Shown here: positions 8,850 through 17,866 of the stretch, one piece after another
Layout: the number at the start of each line of letters is the position of its first letter
Numbering within the stretch: the first letter of the stretch is position 1
Source of the DNA: Campylobacter sp. RM16187
GTDB taxonomy: Bacteria > Campylobacterota > Campylobacteria > Campylobacterales > Campylobacteraceae
Length of the DNA: 64,000 nucleotides
Assembly: GCF_025319965.1 (NCBI RefSeq)
Contig: NZ_CP012549.1
Coordinates: 1,885,754 to 1,949,753 of the forward strand
Direction of reading: 5' to 3'
Program-made: the position numbers and the translations under genes
Notes under the pieces: model-generated
Seen by the model: the letters and a program-made list of their open reading frames with translations, nothing else
Told to the model about the DNA's origin: nothing
Database searches by the model: none

Positions 8850-9392
8850 ATGCGAAGATTCTTTGAGATTATAGATATCGGCATCGCGACTGTAAATAAG
8901 ACGATCGCCGTAGTAGGCATAGTAGCGGGAACGCTACTTGCCTTTATAAACGTTGTAATGCGTTATGTCTTTAATACCGGATGGGCATGGGCGGGAGAGG
9001 CGACTAATTATCTTTTTATTTGGTCTGCATTCTTTGCCGCTGCATACGGCTTTAGAAAAGGCATACACATATCAGTCACTATTTTAATTGAAAGATTCCC
9101 TTCACCAATGGCAAAAGCTTATCTTGTGTTCTCCAGCGCCCTTACTACAATCTTTTTAATGTTTATAGTAGTTTATAGTGTGCAGTATCTATATGTTATG
9201 TATGAGCTAAATTTTATGAGTGTTGACCTAGGAATACCGCAATGGGTGCCTATGCTAGTTCTTCCGGTGGCATTTTTAGGAGCAAGCTATAGAGCAGGAG
9301 AAAAAGTCTATCAAATAGCAGTAACTCCTTCTGATAAAGTTATTATCAACGCTGAAGCAGAGATGATTCGCGACTCCATAAAGAAAGACTAA
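8850..9392 (+). CDS. dctQ: TRAP transporter small membrane subunit
   Basis: The small four-helix membrane subunit that pairs with DctM. Hydrophobic segments lie at about residues 18-38, 50-70, 90-112 and 130-150. The family segment WAGEATNYLFIWSAFFAAAYGFRKG lies between the first two helices. At 180 aa it fits DctQ. It sits between dctP and dctM with short gaps and is surely co-transcribed with them. Confidence 0.92.
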   Translation: MRRFFEIIDIGIATVNKTIAVVGIVAGTLLAFINVVMRYVFNTGWAWAGEATNYLFIWSAFFAAAYGFRKGIHISVTILIERFPSPMAKAYLVFSSALTTIFLMFIVVYSVQYLYVMYELNFMSVDLGIPQWVPMLVLPVAFLGASYRAGEKVYQIAVTPSDKVIINAEAEMIRDSIKKD

Positions 9393-9403
9393 GGAGAGAT
9401 AGT

Positions 9404-10687
9404 ATGACTATTGCATTTTTATTTGTATGTCTATTTGGACTTATGCTAATTGGCGTTCCTGTCGCTGTCTCTCTTGGCGCTAGCACGGTTCTTACTATGC
9501 TTCTTTTTACCGATCTTGATGTAGCTACTGTTCCGCAAATCATATTTGACGGTATTAACAAATTCGCACTTATGGCAATTCCTATGTTTATTTTGGCTGG
9601 AAATTTACTTAGCAAGGGTGGTTCGGCTAAAAGAATCATAGATTTTGCAAAATCAGTAGTAGGACATCTACCGGGAGGTCTTCCGATCAGTGCTATATTT
9701 GCTTGTGTTATATTTGCTGCCGTTTCTGGAAGCTCACCTGCTACGGTTGTGGCCATAGGCTCTATTATGTTCGTAGCCATCAAAGAGGCGGGATATCCTC
9801 CGGCTTATGCGGTTGGTGGCATTACTACAGCAGGATCACTTGGAATACTAATCCCTCCTTCAGTAGTTATGATTGTTTACGGAGTTACGGCTGAAGTTAG
9901 TATAGCACAGCTATTTATGGCGGGGGTTGTGCCTGGTATAATGCTAGGCGGTATGATGATAGCCCAAACATATATAGGCGCTAGAAGACTTGGCTTTAAA
10001 GCTACAAAGCCTGAGCCATGGAGCGAAAGAATCAAAAAATTTACCAAAGCATTTTGGGCTCTTTTAATTATAGTTGTAGTTATAGGCGGTATCTACGGAG
10101 GTATTTTTACTCCGACAGAAGCTGCTGCCGCAAGTGCCGTATATGCGCTCTTTATCTCACTTGTTGTGTATAAAGATATTAAGATAAAAGATCTTTGGGG
10201 TATCTGCCTTGAATCTGCACTCACTACAGCTATGATATTTTTTATTATTGCAAATGCAGTTGTGTTCGCATACCTTCTTACCAGTGAGCAAATTCCTCAA
10301 GCGATCTCTGACGGAATTTTAGAGGCAAATATAGGCAAAATAGGATTTTTAATCATCGTAAACATACTGCTTTTCGTTATGGGTCAATTTATGGAACCTT
10401 CAAGCGTTGTTATGATTATGGTGCCTTTATTGCTACCTATAGCACTTCAATTAGGAATAGATCCGGTTCACTTTGGAATTTTGCTTATAGTAAATATGGA
10501 GATAGGTATGATTACTCCACCCGTGGGGTTAAATCTCTTTGTATCGAGTGGTTTAACAGGAATGAATCTAAAAGATGTTGTTGTGGCATGCCTACCTTGG
10601 ACTTTAACACTATTTATAGGCTTGATGCTAGTTACATACATACCACAAATTTCACTATGGCTTCCAAATTTAATGTATGGACATTGA
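9404..10687 (+). CDS. dctM: TRAP transporter large permease subunit
   Basis: The large permease of the TRAP transporter, which carries the dicarboxylate across the inner membrane with sodium ions. About a dozen membrane segments span the 427 residues. Conserved parts include GVPVAVSLGASTVL, PMFILAGNLLSKGG, GSSPATVVAIGSIM and, near the end, EIGMITPPVGLNLFV. An AGGAG site precedes the start. It is the last gene of dctPQM, followed by a strong bidirectional-looking hairpin. Confidence 0.93.
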   Translation: MTIAFLFVCLFGLMLIGVPVAVSLGASTVLTMLLFTDLDVATVPQIIFDGINKFALMAIPMFILAGNLLSKGGSAKRIIDFAKSVVGHLPGGLPISAIFACVIFAAVSGSSPATVVAIGSIMFVAIKEAGYPPAYAVGGITTAGSLGILIPPSVVMIVYGVTAEVSIAQLFMAGVVPGIMLGGMMIAQTYIGARRLGFKATKPEPWSERIKKFTKAFWALLIIVVVIGGIYGGIFTPTEAAAASAVYALFISLVVYKDIKIKDLWGICLESALTTAMIFFIIANAVVFAYLLTSEQIPQAISDGILEANIGKIGFLIIVNILLFVMGQFMEPSSVVMIMVPLLLPIALQLGIDPVHFGILLIVNMEIGMITPPVGLNLFVSSGLTGMNLKDVVVACLPWTLTLFIGLMLVTYIPQISLWLPNLMYGH

Positions 10688-10689
10688 TA

Positions 10690-10711
10690 GTAAGGGGTAA
10701 ATTCCCCTTAC
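10690..10711 (+). terminator. Terminator after dctPQM
   Basis: An 8-bp stem GTAAGGGG / CCCCTTAC with a 6-base loop, followed by TTGATATATATTTTT. It lies 3 bases after the dctM stop and between convergent transcription units, so it may also stop the leftward mscS transcript. Confidence 0.8.
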
Positions 10712-10746
10712 TTGATATATATTTTTAAATTTCAATTCTAAATTTA

Positions 10747-10899
10747 TTACATCTCGTAAGTATCTTCCTCTTCATCTCCATCGTCATATTCGTAGTCATT
10801 CTCATCATAATTGTAGTTATACGACCCCTCATTCTCTTCATCAAAATCGTCAGAATACTCATCTAGATCTTCATCTTCATAGTCAAATTCTTCACTCAT
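10747..10899 (-). CDS. Highly acidic 50-aa microprotein, coupled to mscS
   Basis: A small frame, easily missed, that begins MSEEFDYEDEDLDEY and ends EEEDTYEM. Of 50 residues, 27 are Asp or Glu and 8 are Tyr; there is no Lys, Arg or His. Its ATG overlaps the stop codon of the mscS-type gene (ATGA), and a good ribosome site (AAAGGAG) lies 6 bases before it, inside the end of that gene. This argues for real, translationally coupled expression. The low-complexity acidic composition suggests a disordered protein. I know of no family and infer no function beyond a possible tie to the channel gene. Confidence 0.7.
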   Translation of the reverse strand: MSEEFDYEDEDLDEYSDDFDEENEGSYNYNYDENDYEYDDGDEEEDTYEM

Positions 10900-12803
10900 T
10901 TGCTCTCCTTTATCGTGATTGTATTGCCTATTATACTCTTAGTATCCATAGCGTCTTTTAAATTTTCAATATATAGGCTTTGACTTGGAAATGCAAAACT
11001 TAGCCCATTTTTCTCGACAATATTCATAATCTTTAGTATAACATCCTCTTTTACGCTCAAAAATTCTCCCCAAACTATCGTCTTTGAAAAGCAATATACC
11101 AATATATCGATAGAGCTATCGGAAAGATTATCTACGGCTACAAACAAATTTGACTTATACCCTATCAAATCATCTATGGATACTATATTTTTTCTAAGCC
11201 TTAATATGTTTTGAATATCATTTGAGCCCAGATCGTTTGGTTTTGCAATATCAGGATGATTTAATAGCATCTCTTTAATCTCTTCTGCACATTTTTTAAC
11301 CTGTTCGCCAGTAGCTCTATATTCAAGTGCTACAGTTAGCTTTATAAGTCTGCCGAGTCGCCTTCTGGTCCAGTTTCTAATCGGATCGCTGGCAAGTTTT
11401 GAATTTGGCACAAAAATAAGTGCATTATCGGCAGTCCTAACTGTTGTCTTTCTAAGTCCTATCTCTACCACCACACCCTCTATATCACCGCATACGATGT
11501 TATCTCCCTGAGAAAAAGAGTTGTCAAACAGCATCATAATAGAGGCAAAGAAGTTAGCTAAAATATCCTTAGTTGCCAAAGCTATAGCTAAACCACCTAT
11601 TCCGAGTGAGGCTATTATAGCGCTTACATTAAAACCAAGCCTGCTTAAAACAAGTAAAAATGCAATAACTATGATAATAAAGTAGACTATTTTAATTATT
11701 AAATTTATAACCTCTTTTCGCCCTCCACTCTTCTTGGTTATCTCGCTTATAAAAACCATACCGTAGCTATCCAATATGCTAAGAATAAGCCATGCAAAAG
11801 AGATAATAAACACTATAGAAAAGTAATTTACAAATTTGATAGGCACGGGGGCTGGGTAGTAAAATATCGAGACACAAAGATCTATCGCATAAACCGCCAA
11901 AATAAAGAAAATGGGACGCTTTACAATACCCATGACTTGATCTTTGATAAATTTTCCTTGATGATCCTTTACAAACAAAGAGAGTAAAATCTTATAAGTT
12001 ATCGCAGATAAAATTCTTGTAAACGATATGAAAAACAAAAATACAAAAAGAATAAGTATTATTTTGCCAAAATTCACATCTTTCATCTCAAAAGGAATCT
12101 GCTGATTGATAAATCCTATGGCGGTTTTTAAATTTAGCTCGCTAAAAAAGTAGTTTGTGCTAAGTAGCTCCGCATTATCCCTAAGATATATCAAAATCTC
12201 CTCAAAAGTCTTCCTATAAAGCTCTAATGAGTTAAATTCATTTGTATATCCTTGTATTCCCATACTATCCATGCTAGACTTGAGCTCTTTAATACTAACA
12301 TACGAGTTCGTCTGAAGGTCAAGCAAGCCGTCTTCTATACCAGATTTTATCTTTGCGGTTCTTGCTCCATCGCTAAAAATTTTTCCAAGCTCGATTAAGG
12401 TTTTATAAAAAGATGCCTCCATATTCATCTTCTCAAGCTCCATCGCACTCTCTATGTAAGCCTTTTTGTTATTTGCTGCTTTTAGTCTTTTTACCTTTGT
12501 TTCAAGTTTGGACTTATCGCTTCTAAATTGGGCAATTTTCTCATCATCTACCCTTGTCTCCATAAGCAAATATGGTATTTTTTCCAAAAGCTCACTCTTT
12601 TTTGTCACAACACCTTTAAAAAGAACATTTTGCTCGGCAGTTTCATTTTTATCCACGGCTTGAGCTTTTATAGCCTCTATCTGAGCATTTATCTCATCTA
12701 TTTTTTTTATGGCCAAAACTATATCAATATCGTCAAGACTATTCGCAAAAGAATTTAAAGATACAAATATAAGACCAAAAAATAGTAAAAAAATCTTTTT
12801 CAT
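10896..12803 (-). CDS. MscS-family mechanosensitive channel
   Basis: A large member of the small-conductance mechanosensitive channel family, opening under membrane tension to release solutes. A signal peptide (about residues 1-20, ending NSFANS) is followed by a long periplasmic coiled-coil region (to about 240), several membrane helices (about 245-400), and the MscS core. The pore helix ASLGIGGLAIALATKDILANFFA is followed by the beta domain FSQGDNIVCGDIEGVVVEIGLRKTTVRTADN. At 635 aa it is much longer than E. coli MscS, like Cj0238 of C. jejuni as I recall. Its start overlaps the carbonic anhydrase stop by four bases, and its stop overlaps the start of the acidic microprotein. Confidence 0.9.
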   Translation of the reverse strand: MKKIFLLFFGLIFVSLNSFANSLDDIDIVLAIKKIDEINAQIEAIKAQAVDKNETAEQNVLFKGVVTKKSELLEKIPYLLMETRVDDEKIAQFRSDKSKLETKVKRLKAANNKKAYIESAMELEKMNMEASFYKTLIELGKIFSDGARTAKIKSGIEDGLLDLQTNSYVSIKELKSSMDSMGIQGYTNEFNSLELYRKTFEEILIYLRDNAELLSTNYFFSELNLKTAIGFINQQIPFEMKDVNFGKIILILFVFLFFISFTRILSAITYKILLSLFVKDHQGKFIKDQVMGIVKRPIFFILAVYAIDLCVSIFYYPAPVPIKFVNYFSIVFIISFAWLILSILDSYGMVFISEITKKSGGRKEVINLIIKIVYFIIIVIAFLLVLSRLGFNVSAIIASLGIGGLAIALATKDILANFFASIMMLFDNSFSQGDNIVCGDIEGVVVEIGLRKTTVRTADNALIFVPNSKLASDPIRNWTRRRLGRLIKLTVALEYRATGEQVKKCAEEIKEMLLNHPDIAKPNDLGSNDIQNILRLRKNIVSIDDLIGYKSNLFVAVDNLSDSSIDILVYCFSKTIVWGEFLSVKEDVILKIMNIVEKNGLSFAFPSQSLYIENLKDAMDTKSIIGNTITIKESK

Positions 12804-13435
12804 CTATCAACTCCAAGTAGTCTAAAGCTCTTTGAAACAACGTTATAGTTGTAAATTTCGCCCGTTTCTATGATATAGTGCCAAACGTAAATTTTAAGGC
12901 TTCCATCCCTAAATTTAGCCTTTACATCCGGATAAGTAAGCAAATTTTCGTAAGAATTTATGACATTTAACCTCTCGGTTAGCCACTCTCTTCTTGCGAT
13001 GTCTTTTGGATCAGACAGGACACCTTCGACTTTTTTCTTAATCGGATCAAGCAAATTTAGCCATCTTTTTACGTTTGGAGTATTTTTAAATTTACTCTCA
13101 TCAAGATAAAGTGCCGCGCATCCGCCACAGTTACTATGTCCGCAGATAATGACGTTTTCCACATTTAGCGTTTGTAAGGCGTATTCAATCGCCGAAGTAG
13201 TAGCCAGATACTCTTGGCTGGTGCGGTATGGAGGGATGATGTTTGCGATGTTTCTAACTACTACAAGATCGCCGGGCATCGTATTTGTGATCAAATTTGG
13301 CACCACGCGCGAGTCGATACAGCCCACAAAAAGAGTGTGCGGAATTTGCTTTTGCCCGAGACTTTCAAAAAGCTCTTTGTGTTCTAAAAAGCCCTCTTCC
13401 ATAAATTTAACAGCACCGCCTAAAAGTGACTCCAT
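12800..13435 (-). CDS. Beta-class carbonic anhydrase
   Basis: Zinc enzyme interconverting carbon dioxide and bicarbonate, important for growth of Campylobacter at different CO2 levels. The beta-class motifs are complete: C39-I-D41-S-R43 and H100-S-N-C103 supply the zinc ligands and the Asp-Arg pair. Length (211 aa) is normal. It is the first gene of a three-gene leftward unit with mscS and the acidic microprotein, with ATGA overlaps at both joins. The same pair occurs in C. jejuni (Cj0237-Cj0238, from memory). Confidence 0.92.
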   Translation of the reverse strand: MESLLGGAVKFMEEGFLEHKELFESLGQKQIPHTLFVGCIDSRVVPNLITNTMPGDLVVVRNIANIIPPYRTSQEYLATTSAIEYALQTLNVENVIICGHSNCGGCAALYLDESKFKNTPNVKRWLNLLDPIKKKVEGVLSDPKDIARREWLTERLNVINSYENLLTYPDVKAKFRDGSLKIYVWHYIIETGEIYNYNVVSKSFRLLGVDR

Positions 13436-13593
13436 CGCTACTCCGAAATTTTATTTTCTAAATTATATCAAATTCGCTTTGAAGGTTGATTAACCAAGCG
13501 GGAAATAACATTTTTTGGTGCTTTTAAACAATCTTTTATACTTTATTTACTATTTTTTGGATAAATTTATAAAAAATTACATAAGGAGAATTG

Positions 13594-14295
13594 ATGAGTT
13601 TATACAATAGAAACTATGCAAACTCACACGAACAAGAGTTGGCGAGAGAGTATTCACAAAGCTCGCTTAGCACGTTTATCAAGCAAACTTACCAGCTGTT
13701 TGCGGCTTCACTTCTAGCAGCAAGCGTTGGAGCATATGTCGGTCTTGGTATAGCACATATGTTTATAGGAAATTTACCGCTATTTATCGGACTTGTAGTG
13801 GTTGAGCTGGGACTTTTATTCGGTCTTATAGCGGCTAAACGCAAAGCTGGGTTAAATTTAGTCCTTCTTTTTGCATTTACTTTTGTTAGCGGTCTTACGC
13901 TTACTCCGCTTCTAGCTTCGGTTTTAGCGATGCCGGGCGGCGCTAGCATAGTGGCTCAAGCATTTACGCTTACGACTGTTGCATTCGGCGCTCTAAGTGT
14001 ATTTGCGATGAATACAAAAAGAGATTTTACAGCTATGGGCAAGATGCTTTTCATCACTCTAGTAGTAGTGATAGTAGCGGCTATTATGAACCTATTTTTC
14101 AAAAGCCCGATCTTCCAACTTGCTATCTCGAGCGTAAGTGCGGTTTTATTTAGCGCGTATATCCTTTATGATACGCAAAACATCATTCGCGGCAACTACG
14201 AAACTCCGATAGAAGGAGCTGTTGCGCTATATCTTGACTTTGTGAATTTATTTACTTCACTGCTTCAAATTTTAGGAATTCTAAACAGAGAATAA
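13594..14295 (+). CDS. Bax inhibitor-1/YccA-family membrane protein
   Basis: An inner-membrane protein of the Bax inhibitor-1 (TMBIM/YccA) family with about seven membrane helices; bacterial members may leak calcium or modulate FtsH. The ATG at 13594 is preferred to the TTG immediately before it, with AAGGAG at a good distance. Landmarks are the N-terminal segment NSHEQELAREYSQSSLSTFIKQTYQLFAASLLAASVGAYVG (shown here in part), AALYLDFVNLF-like VALYLDFVNLFTSLLQILG near the C-terminus, and YILYDTQNIIRG. It is followed with a one-base gap by a ThiD2-like gene. Confidence 0.9.
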   Translation: MSLYNRNYANSHEQELAREYSQSSLSTFIKQTYQLFAASLLAASVGAYVGLGIAHMFIGNLPLFIGLVVVELGLLFGLIAAKRKAGLNLVLLFAFTFVSGLTLTPLLASVLAMPGGASIVAQAFTLTTVAFGALSVFAMNTKRDFTAMGKMLFITLVVVIVAAIMNLFFKSPIFQLAISSVSAVLFSAYILYDTQNIIRGNYETPIEGAVALYLDFVNLFTSLLQILGILNRE

Positions 14296-14296
14296 A

Positions 14297-14686
14297 ATGA
14301 GCGGCGATTTAAATGAGCGCATTTACAGAGTAATCGACGCAAATTTAAATAGACTCAAAGAGGGTTTAAGAGTCGTTGAGGACATAAGAAGATATGTCTT
14401 TGACGACCTTGCTCTCTCTTCTCAAATCAAAACACTCAGGCATAAAGCCAAAATCGACTCAAGCGAATTTATCAAATTTCGCGATGCTACAAACGACGTG
14501 CTAAAACCAAGCATAAAAAGCGAATTTGACAGAGCGAATTTAACCGATTTGCAAATAGCAAATTTAAAACGAGCGCAAGAGAGCGCAAGAGTTTTGGAAG
14601 AGTGTTTTAAGCTTATCGACACTACAAATTCGGAAATTTTTAAATCCATCAGATACGACCTTTACGAAATCGAAAAAGAAATTTAG
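14297..14686 (+). CDS. ThiD2-like / thiamine-phosphate-synthase-associated small protein
   Basis: A 129-residue helical protein resembling the domain found N-terminal to some thiamine phosphate synthases and described as ThiD2, an alternative hydroxymethylpyrimidine-phosphate kinase. The family-like stretch RVIDANLNRLKEGLRVVED is at residues 11-29. It is followed by RRYVFDDLALSSQIKTLRHK and, later, NLKRAQESARVLEE. It starts one base after the Bax-inhibitor gene stop, so is probably co-transcribed with it. A classical ThiD is encoded 4 kb away, so this may be a partner or a diverged relative. The family assignment rests on motif memory. Confidence 0.6.
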   Translation: MSGDLNERIYRVIDANLNRLKEGLRVVEDIRRYVFDDLALSSQIKTLRHKAKIDSSEFIKFRDATNDVLKPSIKSEFDRANLTDLQIANLKRAQESARVLEECFKLIDTTNSEIFKSIRYDLYEIEKEI

Positions 14687-14708
14687 AGAATTTTTAAAAC
14701 TTTTTTAG

Positions 14709-14714
14709 TATAAT
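14709..14714 (+). promoter_or_regulatory. -10 element for secG
   Basis: TATAAT preceded by a T-rich tract, 36 bases before the GTG start of secG. Confidence 0.55.
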
Positions 14715-14749
14715 CGCTACTAATTATTTTCAAATTTAAAGGATTTTTT

Positions 14750-15097
14750 GTGAGTTCATTCTTTTTGGTTTTACAATTCATTTTAGCAGCGATTCTAACG
14801 GTTGCCGTTTTGCTTCAAAAGAGCTCTTCTATCGGACTTGGCGCATATAGCGGAAGTAACGAAAGCCTCTTTGGTGCAAAGGGACCTGCGGGATTTTTGG
14901 CTAAATTTACCTTTGTTGTGGGAGTTGTCTTCATCCTAAACACGCTTGCTTTAGGCTACACTTACAACACGCAAACTAAAAAATCGCTAATCGACAACGT
15001 AGATACAAAAAACATCGTAGTTCCGGCTCCTAGCGCAACTCCTGCTGCACCTGTCGCACCTACAGCGCCTGCTGCTCCGGCTGCACCTACAAAATAA
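14750..15097 (+). CDS. secG: Protein translocase subunit SecG
   Basis: Small membrane subunit of the SecYEG channel. It starts at GTG with AAAGGA 8 bases upstream. Two membrane helices (about residues 3-22 and 53-73) flank the typical loop VLLQKSSSIGLGAYSGSNESLFGAKGP. At 115 aa it is longer than the core family because of an Ala/Pro-rich C-terminal tail (PAPSATPAAPVAPTAPAAP), a common feature in Campylobacter SecG. It is followed by the deacetylase gene and frr. Confidence 0.92.
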   Translation: MSSFFLVLQFILAAILTVAVLLQKSSSIGLGAYSGSNESLFGAKGPAGFLAKFTFVVGVVFILNTLALGYTYNTQTKKSLIDNVDTKNIVVPAPSATPAAPVAPTAPAAPAAPTK

Positions 15098-15112
15098 CTT
15101 TACGGATAAAAA

Positions 15113-16084
15113 GTGCTTAAAAATATCTGCTTAAAATTTTGCCTAGCGTTTTTGCTTGCGGCAGGCTCTCTTTGGGCCGATGCGCATATATTTAACTATC
15201 ACAGATTTAATGATCCAAGGCATCCAAGCACAAATATCTCTAATGAAAATTTAAGAGAGCAGTTTGACTTTTTCAAAAACAACGGATACGAGGTCGTGCC
15301 GCTTTCAAAACTGGTTGATGCGCTTAAAAACGGCGAAGAAATTCCTGATAAATGGGTAGTTTTAACGGTAGATGACGGATACAAGAGCTTTTATGAAAAC
15401 GGGCTTCCGATATTTATCGAGTACGGATATCCGTTTGCCTTGATGGTATATGTTGAGGCAAGTGCTAAAAAATACGGCGACTTCATGACCTTTGAGCAGA
15501 TCAAAGAGGCGGCAAAATACGGTGAAATCGGTTATCACTCATACGGGCACCTTCACATGGTTGGTCTTAGCCATGATAGACTAAAGTACGACTTTGAAGA
15601 CGGGATTAGAATTTTTGAAAAGCATATGGGATATAAACCAAAATACTTTGCCTATCCATACGGAGAATACAACGATAAGATAAGAAATATGTCCGTAGAA
15701 TACGGGCTTGAAGTCTTGCTAGCTCAAAACTCAAGCGCAGTTGGCACAGGCAGCGACCTGCTTGAGCTTGATAGAACCCCGCTTATGGACGGAACCGATC
15801 TAAAGGCGGCTCTTGCGATCAAATTTCTAAAAGCCGACTGGATTATGCCAAAAGACTATCCCAAAAACAATAAAATAGACGAAGTTATCATCAAAACCGA
15901 AGAGAACGCCTCTTTCGGACATTTTTCAGCCACAGGTAGAGGAACTAAAAAGGTAAAGCTTCAAGACGGCACGATGAGTGTCAAATTTAAAGAGCCGATC
16001 GACAGATACAAAGTAAGAATGAGCCTAAAAGTAAACGGCAAAACCACAACAAAAATTCTAGTAAAGGACATAAATGCTGAATGA
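15113..16084 (+). CDS. Secreted polysaccharide deacetylase (NodB-type, CE4)
   Basis: A probable periplasmic or surface enzyme removing acetyl groups from a polysaccharide or peptidoglycan. A signal peptide (residues 1-23, ending LWADA) is followed by the NodB fold: TVDDGY with Asp87 and Asp88 (motif 1) and YHSYGH with His142 and His146 (motif 2 metal ligands), then [10 protein letters not shown]. The C-terminal 80 residues form a separate beta-rich part of unknown role. The start at GTG 15113 is the most upstream that gives a full signal peptide; the ribosome site is poor. The gene overlaps the frr start by 11 bases. Substrate unknown. Confidence 0.82.
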   Translation: MLKNICLKFCLAFLLAAGSLWADAHIFNYHRFNDPRHPSTNISNENLREQFDFFKNNGYEVVPLSKLVDALKNGEEIPDKWVVLTVDDGYKSFYENGLPIFIEYGYPFALMVYVEASAKKYGDFMTFEQIKEAAKYGEIGYHSYGHLHMVGLSHDRLKYDFEDGIRIFEKHMGYKPKYFAYPYGEYNDKIRNMSVEYGLEVLLAQNSSAVGTGSDLLELDRTPLMDGTDLKAALAIKFLKADWIMPKDYPKNNKIDEVIIKTEENASFGHFSATGRGTKKVKLQDGTMSVKFKEPIDRYKVRMSLKVNGKTTTKILVKDINAE

Positions 16085-16631
16085 AATTTATAACAAACAA
16101 AAAGAGTCTTGCGATAGATGTATAGACGGCCTTAAGCGCGATTTCTCAACACTTCGCACAGGCAAAGTAAATATAAGCATAGTTGATAACATCTTTGTTG
16201 ATTATTACGGAAGTGCAACTCCGCTAAATCAAGTTGCAACCGTGCTAACAAGCGACGCAAGCACGATTAGCATAACTCCATGGGAGAAATCTATGCTAAA
16301 AACTATCACAGCAGCGATCTCTGCGGCAAACATCGGTGTTACGCCTAACAACGACGGCGAGAGCGTGAAGCTATTTTTCCCTCCGATGACGGTTGAGCAA
16401 CGCCAAGAAAACGCAAAACATGCAAAAGCCATGGGCGAAAAAGCAAAAGTAAGCGTTAGAAACATAAGAAAAGACGCGAACGACGAGATCAAAAAACTTG
16501 AAAAAGACAAAGCCATAACCGAAGACGAGAGCAAAAAGGCTCACGACGAGGTTCAAAAGATAACCGACACATACACAACTAAAATCGATAATTTAGTAAA
16601 AGAAAAAGAGGCCGAACTTCTTAAGATATAA
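16074..16631 (+). CDS. frr: Ribosome recycling factor
   Basis: Frees ribosomes from mRNA after termination together with EF-G. The 185-residue length and the family segments [27 protein letters not shown] (in part), [11 protein letters not shown] and [18 protein letters not shown] are all present. The start overlaps the 3' end of the deacetylase gene. A 10-bp hairpin follows. In C. jejuni frr lies next to secG, pyrE and an RDD gene in the same order. Confidence 0.96.
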   Translation: MLNEIYNKQKESCDRCIDGLKRDFSTLRTGKVNISIVDNIFVDYYGSATPLNQVATVLTSDASTISITPWEKSMLKTITAAISAANIGVTPNNDGESVKLFFPPMTVEQRQENAKHAKAMGEKAKVSVRNIRKDANDEIKKLEKDKAITEDESKKAHDEVQKITDTYTTKIDNLVKEKEAELLKI

Positions 16632-16634
16632 GAT

Positions 16635-16659
16635 ATTTGCCCGTATTTAACGGGCAAAT
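16635..16659 (+). terminator. Hairpin after frr
   Basis: A 10-bp perfect stem ATTTGCCCGT / ACGGGCAAAT with a 5-base loop, 4 bases past the frr stop. The following TTCTCTCC is only weakly T-rich, so read-through into pyrE is possible. Confidence 0.6.
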
Positions 16660-16751
16660 TCTCTCCTTTGAAACCAATCCAATATAATAATTGTTATTGT
16701 AACTTAAGTGCTTATTTGCTAAGATTTTGCTTAAATTTTTAAGGGGTTTTT

Positions 16752-17363
16752 ATGATGAATTTAGAGCAAATTTATAAAGAGGCGGGCGCTTATCTTAAGG
16801 GGCATTTTCTGCTAACGAGCGGCAACCATTCGCGGTTTTATCTGCAAAGCGCAAAAGTGCTTGAAAATCCGATGATAGCGGGCAAACTAGCCGATGATCT
16901 AGCTCGCGTGATAGCTGAGTCTGGGGTAAAATTTGACACTGTGTGCTCGCCTGCGATAGGCGGAATTTTAGCAGGATACGAGCTTGCTCGCGCAGCAAAA
17001 AAGAGATTTATATTTACAGAAAGAGTTGATCGCGTGATGACTCTGCGTCGCGGCTTTGAGGTGCATGAGGGCGAGAAATTTATCATCTGCGAAGACATCA
17101 TCACCACTGGCGGCTCCGCACTTGAAGCGGCAAACATCATAAAAGATCTTGGCGGAGAGGTTGTCGCGTTTGCGGCACTTGCCAACCGAGGATTTTGTCC
17201 GTTAACAAATTTAAAGAGTGAGCGTAAGCCAAGCTGCAAGCTACCAAGCGATCTGCCGATATTTGCGCTTGGAAATTTTGAGTTTGAAATTTACGAACCG
17301 CAAAACTGCCCGCTATGCAAGGATGGTATCATAGCCATAAAACCCGGCAGCAGAGGCAACTAA
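16752..17363 (+). CDS. pyrE: Orotate phosphoribosyltransferase
   Basis: De novo pyrimidine synthesis: joins orotate to PRPP to give OMP. The PRPP-binding motif is visible as [18 protein letters not shown], and the 5' part has [18 protein letters not shown]. Length (203 aa) is typical. Two adjacent ATG codons could serve as the start; AAGGGG precedes both. A C-terminal CPLCKDG segment is as I recall from other Campylobacter PyrE. The RDD gene follows after about 77 bases. Confidence 0.94.
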   Translation: MMNLEQIYKEAGAYLKGHFLLTSGNHSRFYLQSAKVLENPMIAGKLADDLARVIAESGVKFDTVCSPAIGGILAGYELARAAKKRFIFTERVDRVMTLRRGFEVHEGEKFIICEDIITTGGSALEAANIIKDLGGEVVAFAALANRGFCPLTNLKSERKPSCKLPSDLPIFALGNFEFEIYEPQNCPLCKDGIIAIKPGSRGN

Positions 17364-17440
17364 AATTTCCGTGCGGGCTTGGTAGGGATAAATTTAGCTC
17401 TACTAAACCGCACGGACTTCATATCAAAACAGGAGAAAAT

Positions 17441-17866
17441 TTGGCAAAGCAAAAAGCAGTCATCGCAAGCATTCCTTCACGCATAAAAGCCTTTATAACC
17501 GATGTTTTTTTCATACTTATGCCGATTCTTTACATCACGACTTATGCCGTTTTAGACGGCAAAAATGAGTTTCAAAACAACCAGCTCGCGATCTTTATCA
17601 CGAATTTTTTATTCGGCGTTATCATCTGCCTTTTTCAAAGCATCAAAGCGCAAACTCCGGGCTACAAAAGCCAAGATATCTACCTTGTAAATTTAAAAAA
17701 CGGACAAAAACTGGGCTTCTTTCACGCTCTGCTTCGCTACATCTGCTTTGTTTTGGCAGGCTTTAGCTTGGTTGGAATTTGCCTATGCTTTTTCCGTAAA
17801 GACAAGCTAAATTTACACGATCTACTTACAAACTCCGCTGCCGTTAGCAAAAAGCAATCTATTTAA
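17441..17866 (+). CDS. RDD-family membrane protein
   Basis: A 141-residue inner-membrane protein of the RDD family. The start is a TTG with AGGAG 6 bases upstream; the in-frame ATG further up lies inside pyrE and is rejected. The family residues are seen as PSRIKAFITDVFFI, and membrane segments lie at about 20-40, 50-68 and 100-120. Some RDD proteins act as Na+/H+ exchangers, but the role here is unknown. It converges with the methyltransferase gene, the two stop codons overlapping. Confidence 0.85.
   Translation: MAKQKAVIASIPSRIKAFITDVFFILMPILYITTYAVLDGKNEFQNNQLAIFITNFLFGVIICLFQSIKAQTPGYKSQDIYLVNLKNGQKLGFFHALLRYICFVLAGFSLVGICLCFFRKDKLNLHDLLTNSAAVSKKQSI

Noticed and set aside
9346..9783. Long minus-strand frame opposite dctQ/dctM
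   Set aside because: It mirrors the codon pattern of dctM, has no ribosome site and no recognisable product.
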